Source of the DNA: Scleromatobacter humisilvae
Lineage (GTDB): Bacteria; Pseudomonadota; Gammaproteobacteria; Burkholderiales; Burkholderiaceae_C
DNA length: 64,000 nucleotides
Reading direction: 5' to 3'
Assembly: GCF_023231945.1 (NCBI RefSeq)
Contig: NZ_JAJLJH010000007.1
Coordinates: forward strand, 62,001 to 126,000
In this document: piece by piece, positions 1 through 12,161 of the stretch
Layout of the letters: each line of letters opens with the position of its first letter
How positions within the stretch are numbered: the stretch's first letter is position 1
Position numbers and translations under genes: made by a program
Notes under the pieces: generated by a model
Told to the model about the DNA's origin: nothing
Databases searched by the model: none
Seen by the model: the letters and a program-made list of their open reading frames with translations, nothing else

Positions 1-87
1 ACGCGACCTGGGGCCGCGGGCGCTCGCTTCGCCGCACCGGCGCCAGCCGCGCGACACTGTGGCTTCACCCGTTTCCAGGAGAACACC

Positions 88-309
88 ATGACCGAATTCC
101 TCGTCGAAGGCATGAGCTGCGGACACTGCGTCAACATGGTCACCGAGGCGATCCATACGCTCGATCCGGCTGCCACCGTCGACGTGAATCTGGGCACCAA
201 GCTCGTGCGCGTGGTCTCCGACGTCGACCGCTTCCTGCTGTCGCAAGCCCTGATCGACGCCGGCTACGACCCCGTGCCGGTCGGCCTGCAACTGCCCGAC
301 CACATCTGA
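88..309 (+). CDS. Heavy-metal-associated (HMA) domain protein, copper-chaperone-like
   Basis: A 73-residue single HMA domain. The metal-binding loop GMSCGHC (residues 8-14) has the two cysteines that bind Cu(I) or a similar soft metal in CopZ/Atx1-type chaperones and in the N-termini of P1B ATPases. Length and beta-alpha-beta-beta-alpha-beta pattern fit a free-standing cytoplasmic chaperone. The start is fixed by AGGAGA at 77-82, five bases before ATG. A tautomerase-family gene follows after 12 bases, so the two are probably co-transcribed. The 87 bases before it hold no gene I can identify. The family is clear; the metal and the partner ATPase are not visible here. Confidence 0.9.
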   Translation: MTEFLVEGMSCGHCVNMVTEAIHTLDPAATVDVNLGTKLVRVVSDVDRFLLSQALIDAGYDPVPVGLQLPDHI

Positions 310-321
310 CGGAGTGCCCAC

Positions 322-705
322 ATGCCCCTGGTGACGCTCACCGTCCGGCGCGGCAAGGATGCCGCCTTCAAGTCGGCCGTGCTCAACGCCGTGCACAACG
401 CGCTGGTCGCTTCCGGCGTGCCGCAGGCCGACCGCTTCCACCGCGTGCTCGAACTCTCGCCCGACGACTTCCGCTTCGACGCCAGCTATCCCGATCTCGC
501 CAACCCGCGCACCGAAGACTTCGTGCTGATCGAGGTGCTGCTGTCGACCGGCCGCAGCGTGAAGGTCAAGCGCAAGATCGTCGCCGACCTAATCGACGCG
601 CTGCGCCAGTCGCCCGGGCTCGACCCGGACAACGTGATGCTGGTCTTCAAGGAGACCTTGTGGGAGAACTGGTCGTTCGCGGGCGGCCGCTTCATCCACG
701 TGTAA
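322..705 (+). CDS. Tautomerase family protein
   Basis: 127 residues starting Met-Pro-Leu-Val. In the tautomerase superfamily, removal of Met exposes the catalytic N-terminal proline, and that proline is present. Length and the C-terminal stretch VMLVFKETLWENWSFAGG resemble the longer 'tautomerase_2' group rather than the ~62-residue 4-oxalocrotonate tautomerases. The substrate is unknown. GGAG at 311-314 lies seven bases before the ATG. It is the second gene of a likely pair with the HMA protein, and a perfect hairpin follows 13 bases after the stop. Confidence 0.8.
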   Translation: MPLVTLTVRRGKDAAFKSAVLNAVHNALVASGVPQADRFHRVLELSPDDFRFDASYPDLANPRTEDFVLIEVLLSTGRSVKVKRKIVADLIDALRQSPGLDPDNVMLVFKETLWENWSFAGGRFIHV

Positions 706-718
706 CCGCACGAACGAC

Positions 719-751
719 AGCGCCCGGACATGCACTGGATGTCCGGGCGCT
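719..751 (+). terminator. Hairpin after the HMA/tautomerase pair
   Basis: Perfect 13-bp inverted repeat (agcgcccggacat, 7-base loop, atgtccgggcgct) just after the tautomerase stop. No T-run follows, so it may terminate weakly or protect the 3' end. It lies between a plus-strand operon and the convergent csbD-like gene. Confidence 0.6.
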
Positions 752-862
752 GGCGTCCGTCTTCAGAGTTGATGCGACCGACGAATCGATCGCGAGAACC
801 GGGCTGGCGAAGTCGCGCCGCACTGGGGCGCGGGCTCCGATGGAGCGTGCCGACCGCCTGGG

Positions 863-1057
863 TCAGCGATCGATCGCCTTCTTGATCGCGTTGCCGACGT
901 TGTTCTTCACGTCGCCGACCGTCGACTGCACCTTGCCCGCGGCCTGGTCGGCCTGGCCTTCGGCGGTCAGGCGCTCGTTGCCGACGAGCTTGCCCGCAGC
1001 CTCCTTGACGTTGCCCTTGACGGTTTCGGCGCGGCCGTTGACTTGGTCCTTGTTCAT
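863..1057 (-). CDS. CsbD family protein
   Basis: 64 residues beginning MNKDQVNGRAETVKGNVKEA, the typical CsbD opening. It is rich in Lys, Ala, Gly, Gln and Asn, without hydrophobic segments, as expected for this small stress-associated family (CsbD/YjbJ). GGAGAA lies a few bases before the ATG. The biochemical role is unknown; family members accumulate in general stress or stationary phase. An imperfect 13-bp inverted repeat lies in its upstream region. Confidence 0.9.
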   Translation of the reverse strand: MNKDQVNGRAETVKGNVKEAAGKLVGNERLTAEGQADQAAGKVQSTVGDVKNNVGNAIKKAIDR

Positions 1058-1085
1058 GGTCGTTCTCCGTTGAGTGATGGGGGCT

Positions 1086-1129
1086 GAACGCCGTCGGATG
1101 TTGTTCGAGTTCTGCGTCCGATGGCGTTC
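1086..1129 (-). promoter_or_regulatory. Inverted repeat upstream of the CsbD gene
   Basis: Arms gaacgccgtcgga (1086-1098) and tccgatggcgttc (1117-1129) pair over 13 bases with one G-T mismatch around an 18-base loop. It starts 29 bases upstream of the csbD-like ATG, in the position of a 5' leader hairpin or protein-binding site. Function not shown. Confidence 0.35.
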
Positions 1130-1233
1130 GGCATGGAGAAACTATCCCACCGCCGCGGGCCGCGCCGTGTCGGAGCGCGGTCGCAAGTCGTGTAGGACAA
1201 GCGACGTCCCGCATGACGGCGCCGTCTGGCCTT

Positions 1234-2508
1234 TCAGCGTTCCTTCGCGATGCCCCGGTAGAGCAGGAAGGTCGCGACAAGGCCGCAGGCCGCGGCCCCG
1301 CTCATCCACCAGCCCGGCGCCGCGTGGTCGCCCGTCGCCTTGATGAGCCACGTCGACACCAGCGGCGTGAAGCCGCCGAAGATGGCCGTCGCGAGCGCGT
1401 ACGCGAGCGAGAAGCCGACCGTGCGCACGTGCGGCGGCATCACCTCGGTGAGCGCGACCACCGCCGCGCCGTTGTAGCTCGCGTAGAGCACCGACAGCCA
1501 CAGCTCGGTCACCAGCATGTGGCTGAACGACGGCGCCGCCACCAGCCAGGCCAGCACCGGGTAGGCGGTCAGCAGCGTCAGCACCGTGAACGTCACCAGC
1601 AGCGGCCAGCGGCCGACGCGGTCGGACAGCGCGCCCATCACCGGCAGCAGGATGAAGTTTGACAGGCCGACGCAGAACGTGACGATGAGCGCATCGGTGG
1701 CGTCGAGCTTGAGCACCGACTTGCCGAAGGTCGGCGTGTAGACGGTGATCAGGTAGAACGACACCGTCGTCATCACCACCATCATCATCCCGGCGCCGAT
1801 CAGCGGCCAGTTGCGCGCGATCGCGTGCAGGCTCTCGCGGAAGGTCGGCCGCACCTTGCGTGCGAGGAATTCCTCGGTCTCGAGCAGCGAGCGCCGGATG
1901 TAGAACACGAACGGCAGGATCATGCAGCCGACGAAGAACGGGATGCGCCAGCCCCAGTCGTCCACCACCGAGGGCGCGAGCCACGCGTTGACCGCATAGC
2001 CCAGCGCCGCGGCCATCATGATCGCGGCCTGCTGGCTGGCGGACTGCCAGCTGACATAGAAGCCCTTGTGGCCCGGCGTCGACATCTCGGCCAGGTAGAC
2101 CGACACGCCGCCCAGCTCGACGCCCGCCGAGAAGCCCTGGATCAGCCGGCCGATGACGACGAGCACCGGCGCCAGCAGCCCGATCGTCGCGTAGCTCGGC
2201 ACGCAGGCGATCAGCACCGTGCCGCAGGCCATCAGCCCGAGCGTGAGGATCAGCCCGCGCCGGCGGCCGATGCGGTCGATGTAGGCGCCCAGCACGATCG
2301 CGCCCAGCGGCCGCATCAGGAAGCCGGCGCCGAACGTGAGGAAGGTCAGCAGCAGCGACACGTAGCCGCTCTTGACCGGGAAGAACGCCTTCGAGATGTC
2401 GCTGGCGTAGATGCCGTACAGGAAGAAGTCGAACATCTCCAGGAAGTTGCCGCTGGTCACGCGCAGCACCGTGGCGATCTTCGAGGGTGCGGTGCTGGCG
2501 TGGCTCAT
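1234..2508 (-). CDS. MFS transporter, metabolite:H+ symporter family, citrate/tricarballylate-like
   Basis: 424 residues with about 12 hydrophobic segments. The N-terminus ([17 protein letters not shown]) and the loop DRIGRRRG after segment 2 are typical of the MHS branch of the major facilitator superfamily (CitA/TcuC/ShiA/ProP). The [16 protein letters not shown] stretch most resembles citrate and tricarballylate carriers, so import of a di- or tricarboxylate with protons is the likely role; the exact substrate is inference. AGGAATC precedes the ATG. The upstream gene on the same strand ends 13 bases before the start, which suggests an operon. Confidence 0.85.
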   Translation of the reverse strand: MSHASTAPSKIATVLRVTSGNFLEMFDFFLYGIYASDISKAFFPVKSGYVSLLLTFLTFGAGFLMRPLGAIVLGAYIDRIGRRRGLILTLGLMACGTVLIACVPSYATIGLLAPVLVVIGRLIQGFSAGVELGGVSVYLAEMSTPGHKGFYVSWQSASQQAAIMMAAALGYAVNAWLAPSVVDDWGWRIPFFVGCMILPFVFYIRRSLLETEEFLARKVRPTFRESLHAIARNWPLIGAGMMMVVMTTVSFYLITVYTPTFGKSVLKLDATDALIVTFCVGLSNFILLPVMGALSDRVGRWPLLVTFTVLTLLTAYPVLAWLVAAPSFSHMLVTELWLSVLYASYNGAAVVALTEVMPPHVRTVGFSLAYALATAIFGGFTPLVSTWLIKATGDHAAPGWWMSGAAACGLVATFLLYRGIAKER

Positions 2509-2521
2509 CGGGATTCCTGGT

Positions 2522-2950
2522 TCAGAGGAACAGCACGTTGCTGCCCGGCTCGGGATCGGCGGCCTTGTCGGCGAAGCCGTTGAAGAAGAACACGATGTCG
2601 TCGCCCTCGTCGCCCGTCAGCCGGCCGACGACCTTGCTCCAGGTCATCAGCGCGACGTGGGCCGCCGGCTCGCCGACCACGAGGATGGGCTGCTCGCCCT
2701 CCTCGTGCCAGAAGTACTCGCCGCCGAACGCGCGCCGCCCGACCTCCAGCACGTAGCAACCGAGCTGCTGCACGAGTCCGGTGACGACGGCCTCGTCGAG
2801 ATCGGCGACATAGGCCGACACCTCCACCAGCATCTCGTCGACGGCCGCGAGGCTGGCGACGGAGAAGTCCAGCCGGCCTCCGGCGCGCGACTGCAGCGAG
2901 GCGACGGCGCGCCCGGCGGCGGAGGTGACTTCGTCGAGGATGGCGTTCAT
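2522..2950 (-). CDS. Conserved hypothetical protein upstream of the MFS gene
   Basis: 142 residues from the ATG chosen at 2950 ([13 protein letters not shown]), which has AGGG about five bases upstream. An alternative ATG lies at 2968, and the frame stays open to about 3082. No signal peptide or membrane segment. The sequence looks like a compact alpha/beta fold with an acidic C-terminal half ([13 protein letters not shown]). I do not recognise the family. It is 13 bases upstream of the citrate-type transporter on the same strand and is probably co-transcribed. Confidence 0.6.
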   Translation of the reverse strand: MNAILDEVTSAAGRAVASLQSRAGGRLDFSVASLAAVDEMLVEVSAYVADLDEAVVTGLVQQLGCYVLEVGRRAFGGEYFWHEEGEQPILVVGEPAAHVALMTWSKVVGRLTGDEGDDIVFFFNGFADKAADPEPGSNVLFL

Positions 2951-3103
2951 GGCGCCCTGCCGGTTCATGCGAGCACCGGCCCGGCCGCGTCCGCGGTGCA
3001 GCCGCGCATGAGGGTCGCGTTGCGCACACGCAGGGAAATGAATTTCATGGGGTCTCGGGCAAGTGATGCGGGCATTCTGCAACGTCGACGCGGTGCGGGT
3101 GGT

Positions 3104-3532
3104 TCAAGGGGTTTGAGACGACTGGCAGACCAGTTGCTCGTTCAGCTCGCAATTCAGGTCCACATGCGGCGGCGCGGGCCGCCAATAGCCTCGGTACCAG
3201 ACCCGTTCCCCTCCGCCCGCCTGCACGCCGAGAATCTCGTAGGTCGCCGAATCCATGATCAGGAAAAGGCTGACGCGGCCATGGCGCTCGAAATGGAAGC
3301 GCCCCTGGGCGTCCGTCGTCGTCGACGCGACCTGGTCGCAGCGGCGCGGCGAGAACGCGCGGCCGTATTCCGGCAGTCCCTGGCACGCCGTGATCATCAC
3401 GCCCGCGCGAGGAGTGCCTGCCGTGGCGAGGACACCATCGACCTCCGGCTGCGTGAGTTCGTAATGCGGGAAAGGCACGCAGCCCGCAAGACCTGCGGCC
3501 AGCATCAGCAGCAGAAAAGTTGCGGCGCGCAT
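3104..3532 (-). CDS. Small lipoprotein of unknown function
   Basis: 142 residues. The N-terminus MRAATFLLLMLAAGLAGC is a lipoprotein signal with lipobox LAGC (Cys18), so the mature protein is probably anchored in the outer or inner membrane. The remainder has a beta-rich pattern (AGVMITACQGL, TTTDAQGRFHFERHG) like carboxypeptidase-regulatory or transthyretin-like domains, plus four further cysteines. GGAG precedes the start. It begins three bases after the stop of the alpha/beta hydrolase, so the two are coupled. Function unknown. Confidence 0.75.
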   Translation of the reverse strand: MRAATFLLLMLAAGLAGCVPFPHYELTQPEVDGVLATAGTPRAGVMITACQGLPEYGRAFSPRRCDQVASTTTDAQGRFHFERHGRVSLFLIMDSATYEILGVQAGGGERVWYRGYWRPAPPHVDLNCELNEQLVCQSSQTP

Positions 3533-3535
3533 CCA

Positions 3536-4381
3536 TCACTCCAGGATGAAGCGCCGCAGCTCGGCGAACGCCGCATCGGCATCGTCGCGCCACGCGCCGT
3601 GGCCCACGTTCGGGAACGCGCGGTACTGCATCCACTGCGGCGGCAGCGCGGCGGCGATGTCGCGCGCGTCGGCCACCGGGCACACGGGGTCGGCCTCGCC
3701 CACCATCACCAGCACCGGGCAGCGCGCGTTGGCGAGGCCGGGCAGCAGGTTCATCGTGCGCTGCTCGCCGGAGGCCGACGCGAACAGGATGTCGAAGTTG
3801 TGGATCGTGCGCGCGGCGCCGTGCGGATCCTGCGGCGTCGTGTTGTAGAGATGGCGGCAGTGCACGCCGTAGTCGTCCCAGGTCTCGGCATTCGGATCGC
3901 TCCAGAAGCGCTTGCTGGACTCGCCCGCCGCCGGGCCGCCGAGCTGCGCGAACATCGCGTCCTTGCGCTCGCGCATCATGTGCGGCGAGGTGCTGGACAG
4001 GATCACCTTGGACGGATGATCGGGATGCCGCGCGAGGTAGCGCTGCGCCACGAAGCCGCCGAAGGACTGGCCGAGCACGATGGGCTTGACGATGCCCAGC
4101 GCGTCGCACAGGCGCACGACGTCGTCGGCGAAGGTGTCCAGCGTCCACTCCTCGGGTGGCCGGCGGTCGCTGCGGCCGTGGCCGCGGTGGTCGTAGTAGA
4201 TGACCTGCGCGAGGTCGGCGAGGCGGCCGAAGAACGGGCGGAACGCGGAGTGGTCGAAGCCGGGGCCGCCGTGCAGCAGCAGCAGCGTCGGCTTCTCGCG
4301 CAGCGCCGGGCCGTCGGGCACGAACTGGGTGCCCTCGACGTCGAAGTAGAGGCGGACACCCGGTTCGATCTCGACGCGCAT
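3536..4381 (-). CDS. Alpha/beta hydrolase, proline-iminopeptidase-like
   Basis: 281 residues from ATG 4381, chosen for the AAAGGA box upstream; the frame is open to 4408. It shows HGGPG (oxyanion hole), GQSFGG (nucleophile elbow, Ser) and a late GHGAW histidine, the layout of prolyl aminopeptidase-type alpha/beta hydrolases. No signal peptide, so cytoplasmic. The acidic residue is probably the Asp in VGEADPVCP. A peptide or ester substrate is likely. Its neighbours are an M20 amidohydrolase upstream and a small lipoprotein directly downstream. Confidence 0.85.
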   Translation of the reverse strand: MRVEIEPGVRLYFDVEGTQFVPDGPALREKPTLLLLHGGPGFDHSAFRPFFGRLADLAQVIYYDHRGHGRSDRRPPEEWTLDTFADDVVRLCDALGIVKPIVLGQSFGGFVAQRYLARHPDHPSKVILSSTSPHMMRERKDAMFAQLGGPAAGESSKRFWSDPNAETWDDYGVHCRHLYNTTPQDPHGAARTIHNFDILFASASGEQRTMNLLPGLANARCPVLVMVGEADPVCPVADARDIAAALPPQWMQYRAFPNVGHGAWRDDADAAFAELRRFILE

Positions 4382-4436
4382 GCTGCGATTCCTTTGGCGA
4401 ATCTGCAAGCATAGCCCGCCGAGGCCGCGCTACCGT

Positions 4437-5714
4437 TCAGGCATTCGCCTCGAGCCAGTCGCACGCGATGTGCGCCAGCGAGCGCACGCCCAGCACGAGG
4501 GCCCGCTCGTCGGCGAAGAAGCGCGGCGAGTGGTTCGAGTACGCGTCCTTCGGGTCGACCTCCGGCGGCGTGACGCCGACGAAGTAGAACAGGCCCGGGA
4601 TGAGGCGCTGGAAGAACGAGAAGTCCTCCGCGCCCGTCACCTTCGGGATGAGCTCCAGCCGGCCCGCGCCGGCGACGCGCGCGAGCGTCGGCGCCATCGC
4701 CTCGGTCAGCGCCGGGTCGTTGATGGTCACCGGGTAGTTCTTGTTGATGCACACCGTGCAGCCCGCGCGCGAGCCACGCGACACCGCCTCGGCCAGCGTC
4801 GTGACGCGCTCGTGGATCTCGTCGCGCATCTCCTCGTCGAACGCGCGGATCGTGCCGCGCATCTCGACGCTGTCCGGGATGATGTTCTCGCGCACGCCGC
4901 CGCGGATCATGCCGATGGTGACGACCGCGGGCTCGCGCGCGATGTCGGTGCCGCGGCTGATCACCGTCTGCAGGCCCAGCACCACCTGAGCGGCCGTCAC
5001 GATCGGGTCGACGCCCAGCCAGGGCGCGGCGCCGTGCGTCTGCTTGCCGTGCACGCTGATCTTCAACTTGTCCGAGCTCGCCATCGTCGGGCCGGGCCGG
5101 TAGCCGATCGTGCCGAGCGCCAGGCGCGAGGTCACGTGCAGCCCGAAGATCGCGCGCGGCACCGGGTTCTCGAGCGCGCCCTCGGCGATCATCAGCTCGG
5201 CGCCGCCCTGCTCGCCTTCGGGCGGCATCTCCTCGGCCGGCTGGAAGATGAACTTGACACTGCCGCGCAGCGTCGAGCGCAGTCCCGCCAGCACCGTGGC
5301 GACGCCCAGCAGGATCGCGACGTGGCAGTCGTGGCCGCAGGCGTGCATCACGCCGACTTCGTCGCCGTTCCACGTCGCGCGCACCTTCGACGCGAACGGG
5401 ACGTCGACCTCCTCGGTCACCGGCAAGGCGTCCATGTCGGCGCGCAGCGCGACGACCGGCCCGGGCAGCGCGCCCTTCAGCAGCCCGACGACGCCCGTGT
5501 GGGCCACGCCCGCGCGCACTGCGTCGAAGCCGAGCGACTCGAGATGCGCCGCCACGAGGCCCGCCGTGCGGAACTCGCGGTTGCCCAGCTCGGGATTCGC
5601 GTGCAGGTCGCGCCGCCAGGCGATGACCTGCGACTCGACGGCCGCGGCCGCGCGGTCGATCTCGGCGGCAAGCGAACTGGAACTGACCTGGGCATCCGGC
5701 ATCTGCGTCTCCAT
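4437..5714 (-). CDS. M20 family amidohydrolase (hippurate hydrolase/N-acyl-amino-acid type)
   Basis: 425 residues with the full M20D pattern: HACGHDCHVAILLG (zinc ligands), FQPAEE with the catalytic Glu, and GAEDFSFF near the C-terminus. Members hydrolyse N-acyl amino acids, hippurate or auxin conjugates with two metal ions. No signal peptide, hence cytoplasmic. ATG 5714 is used; ATG 5702 (MPDAQ) is possible. It lies 24 bases downstream of a large exported amidohydrolase and 55 bases upstream of an alpha/beta hydrolase, all on the same strand, so a peptide or amide catabolic group is plausible. Confidence 0.88.
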   Translation of the reverse strand: METQMPDAQVSSSSLAAEIDRAAAAVESQVIAWRRDLHANPELGNREFRTAGLVAAHLESLGFDAVRAGVAHTGVVGLLKGALPGPVVALRADMDALPVTEEVDVPFASKVRATWNGDEVGVMHACGHDCHVAILLGVATVLAGLRSTLRGSVKFIFQPAEEMPPEGEQGGAELMIAEGALENPVPRAIFGLHVTSRLALGTIGYRPGPTMASSDKLKISVHGKQTHGAAPWLGVDPIVTAAQVVLGLQTVISRGTDIAREPAVVTIGMIRGGVRENIIPDSVEMRGTIRAFDEEMRDEIHERVTTLAEAVSRGSRAGCTVCINKNYPVTINDPALTEAMAPTLARVAGAGRLELIPKVTGAEDFSFFQRLIPGLFYFVGVTPPEVDPKDAYSNHSPRFFADERALVLGVRSLAHIACDWLEANA

Positions 5715-5738
5715 GCGGTGGGTGCCGCGATCGTAAGG

Positions 5739-9047
<3,309 letters not shown>

Positions 9048-9146
9048 CGGATGAGCGGCGGGGTTCGGGTGCCCGCGAGCATAGCCGGGCTGCCAAACCC
9101 CAGGACGTCGGTCAATCCCTTTGAACCGTCGCTCGTCGCATCCGGT

Positions 9147-9734
9147 TCAGTGCTTGAACCGGCACGGACGGTTCCAGAGCTGCTCGCAGTGGTGCGTGCG
9201 GCAGAAGACGCTGTGCGTGATCGCGCCGCGTGCGCAGCCGGGCCTGCGACAGGGCACCTCGTCCCGTTCTGCGCCCAGCGAATCGTAGAAGGCTCGCTCG
9301 GAGCGCTCCGTGGCCGCGTCGGCCTCGGCCGCGCGGGCAGCAACGATCTCGGGCGGAAACGCGCCCGCGGCCCAGGACTGGTTCGCCACCCCGTCCCGTC
9401 CCTCGGCGGCGAACGCGAGCCACAGCGCCAGGCCCTGCTCCCGCGTCACGCCCGGCAAATGGAACACGTTCTCGAACTCGGGATCGCTGAGGCGCGCGAA
9501 GCCGTCCTCGTCGAGCGCCAGCGTCCAGCCCGAGGCCTCGTGCGTCATCCAGGCGTCCGGGTGCTCCGCGTCCCGCTCGTCCAGCTCCGCGATGATCTCG
9601 CGCAGGCGGTCGACCGTCGGCTCGACGTCGTCGCCGCCCCAGCGCGTCACGACGACGCAGCCAAGCACGCGCGGCGCCTCCTCCGTCCGGCCAAGCAGGC
9701 GGCCCATGAAGCGGCCGAACGCGCCGTCGCTCAT
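9147..9734 (-). CDS. Hypothetical protein with Cys/His zinc-ribbon-like tail
   Basis: 195 residues from ATG 9734; TGAGG just upstream gives a good ribosome site. The same frame stays open further upstream, but that stretch overlaps the neighbouring hydrolase in another frame. The N-terminal 150 residues are acidic and soluble. The last ~35 contain CRRPGC, then FCRTHHC and a final Cys, a Cys/His set that could bind zinc. It starts eight bases after the stop of the aspartoacylase-like gene, so it is translationally coupled. Family not recognised. Confidence 0.7.
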   Translation of the reverse strand: MSDGAFGRFMGRLLGRTEEAPRVLGCVVVTRWGGDDVEPTVDRLREIIAELDERDAEHPDAWMTHEASGWTLALDEDGFARLSDPEFENVFHLPGVTREQGLALWLAFAAEGRDGVANQSWAAGAFPPEIVAARAAEADAATERSERAFYDSLGAERDEVPCRRPGCARGAITHSVFCRTHHCEQLWNRPCRFKH

Positions 9735-9742
9735 GGCCGGCC

Positions 9743-10861
9743 TCAGGCCGTCAGCAGATTGCCCTGCCGCAACGCCTCGCGCCCAGCCACGCGCAGCACG
9801 CTGGTGCCCGCGGGCACGAAGCGGCGCGTCTCGCGGGCGTAGAACACGCCGTCGACCGGGCTCAGCAGCGGCGTGACCTGGCCCGTCATCGGCTCGACGA
9901 GATCGGCCAGCCGCTCGCCCGCCGCCACGCTCGCGCCGACGTCGCGCAGGTAGACGACCACCCCGCCGTGCGGCGCGCTCACCGGCATCGAGCCGGCCAG
10001 CGGCGTCGCCGCGCAGCGCGCCGGCGGCAGTTCGGCCGGGGCGCCGGCGATCACGCCCTGCCAGGCGAGGTAGTCGATCAGGGCCTGGGCGTCGCGCCCG
10101 GCGGACTCGTGCGAGACGTCCGCCTCGCCGCGCAGTTCGACGGTGACGGCCACGCAGGCGCTCGGGATCGGCGTGTCGCTGCCGAAGCGCGCGGCCAGGC
10201 GCGGCCAGATCGTCGAGCAGGCCTCGTCGAACGGATGGTCGCCCGACACCTCGGCCAGCAGCGCCGTCTCGCAGCCGAGGAAGCGCGCCAGCGGCTCGAC
10301 CTGCGGCCACACCGACGTCTCGGTGTACAGGTGCATCACGGCCTCGCTGTCGCAGTGCAGGTCGAGGACGATGTCGGCGTCGATGCTGAGCGACAGCAGC
10401 GTGCGGCGCAGGCTCTCCAGCGCGCTGCGTTCTGGCAGCGCGGCGGCGGCCTCGCGCAGCGCATCGCGGATCAGCGCGACGTTGTGCGTGGCGTCGAACG
10501 TGAGCTGGCCGTCGACCTGCTTGACGACCGCGTCGAACAGGTCGGCGTAGTGGCGGTTGAAGTTCTCGCCGCTGGCCAGGTCGAAGCGGCCCTCGACCGC
10601 CTGCAGCAGGCGCTGCGTCAGGCCGATCGGGTTGGCCACCGGCACCAGCACGACCTCGCCGAGGATGCGGCCCTCGGCCTCCAGCGCGGCCAGCCGCGCG
10701 CGCAGGTGGTGCGCGACCAGCAGGCCGGGGATCTCGTCGGCGTGCAGCGCGGCCTGCAGCGTGGCCTTCGGGCCCTTGCCCGGCGTGCCGAAATGCAGGC
10801 TCTGCAGCTCGATCGAGACGCCGGGCGTGTTGCGCGTCAGCGCGTGGTGGACGGTCTTCAT
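9743..10861 (-). CDS. Succinylglutamate desuccinylase/aspartoacylase family protein
   Basis: 372 residues of the zinc carboxypeptidase-like AstE/ASPA family. LHADEIPG gives the first two zinc ligands (HxxE) and LDLHCDSE the third His. A C-terminal beta domain (VVVYLRDVGASVAAGERLADLV) resembles the biotinyl/lipoyl-like tail seen in this family. Likely reaction: hydrolysis of an N-acyl amino acid or similar amide; the exact substrate is unknown. It is the first gene of a pair with the Zn-ribbon-tailed hypothetical. Confidence 0.88.
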   Translation of the reverse strand: MKTVHHALTRNTPGVSIELQSLHFGTPGKGPKATLQAALHADEIPGLLVAHHLRARLAALEAEGRILGEVVLVPVANPIGLTQRLLQAVEGRFDLASGENFNRHYADLFDAVVKQVDGQLTFDATHNVALIRDALREAAAALPERSALESLRRTLLSLSIDADIVLDLHCDSEAVMHLYTETSVWPQVEPLARFLGCETALLAEVSGDHPFDEACSTIWPRLAARFGSDTPIPSACVAVTVELRGEADVSHESAGRDAQALIDYLAWQGVIAGAPAELPPARCAATPLAGSMPVSAPHGGVVVYLRDVGASVAAGERLADLVEPMTGQVTPLLSPVDGVFYARETRRFVPAGTSVLRVAGREALRQGNLLTA

Positions 10862-10897
10862 GATGCTCGCCGGTTCGTTCGTTCCGGCGAGGTTACC

Positions 10898-12064
<1,167 letters not shown>

Positions 12065-12161
12065 CAATCCCTCGACAGCACCCGCGGCGCCGGAAAGCCA
12101 ATCGTCCCACATCGGGACGACGGTTCCGTTCGCAAGCCGCATGCCCGACGGTAACGAGTCT

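Noticed and set aside
1-87. Possible end of an upstream gene at the left edge
   Set aside because: Frames are open but too short to show any protein family; only the ribosome site of the HMA gene is clear.
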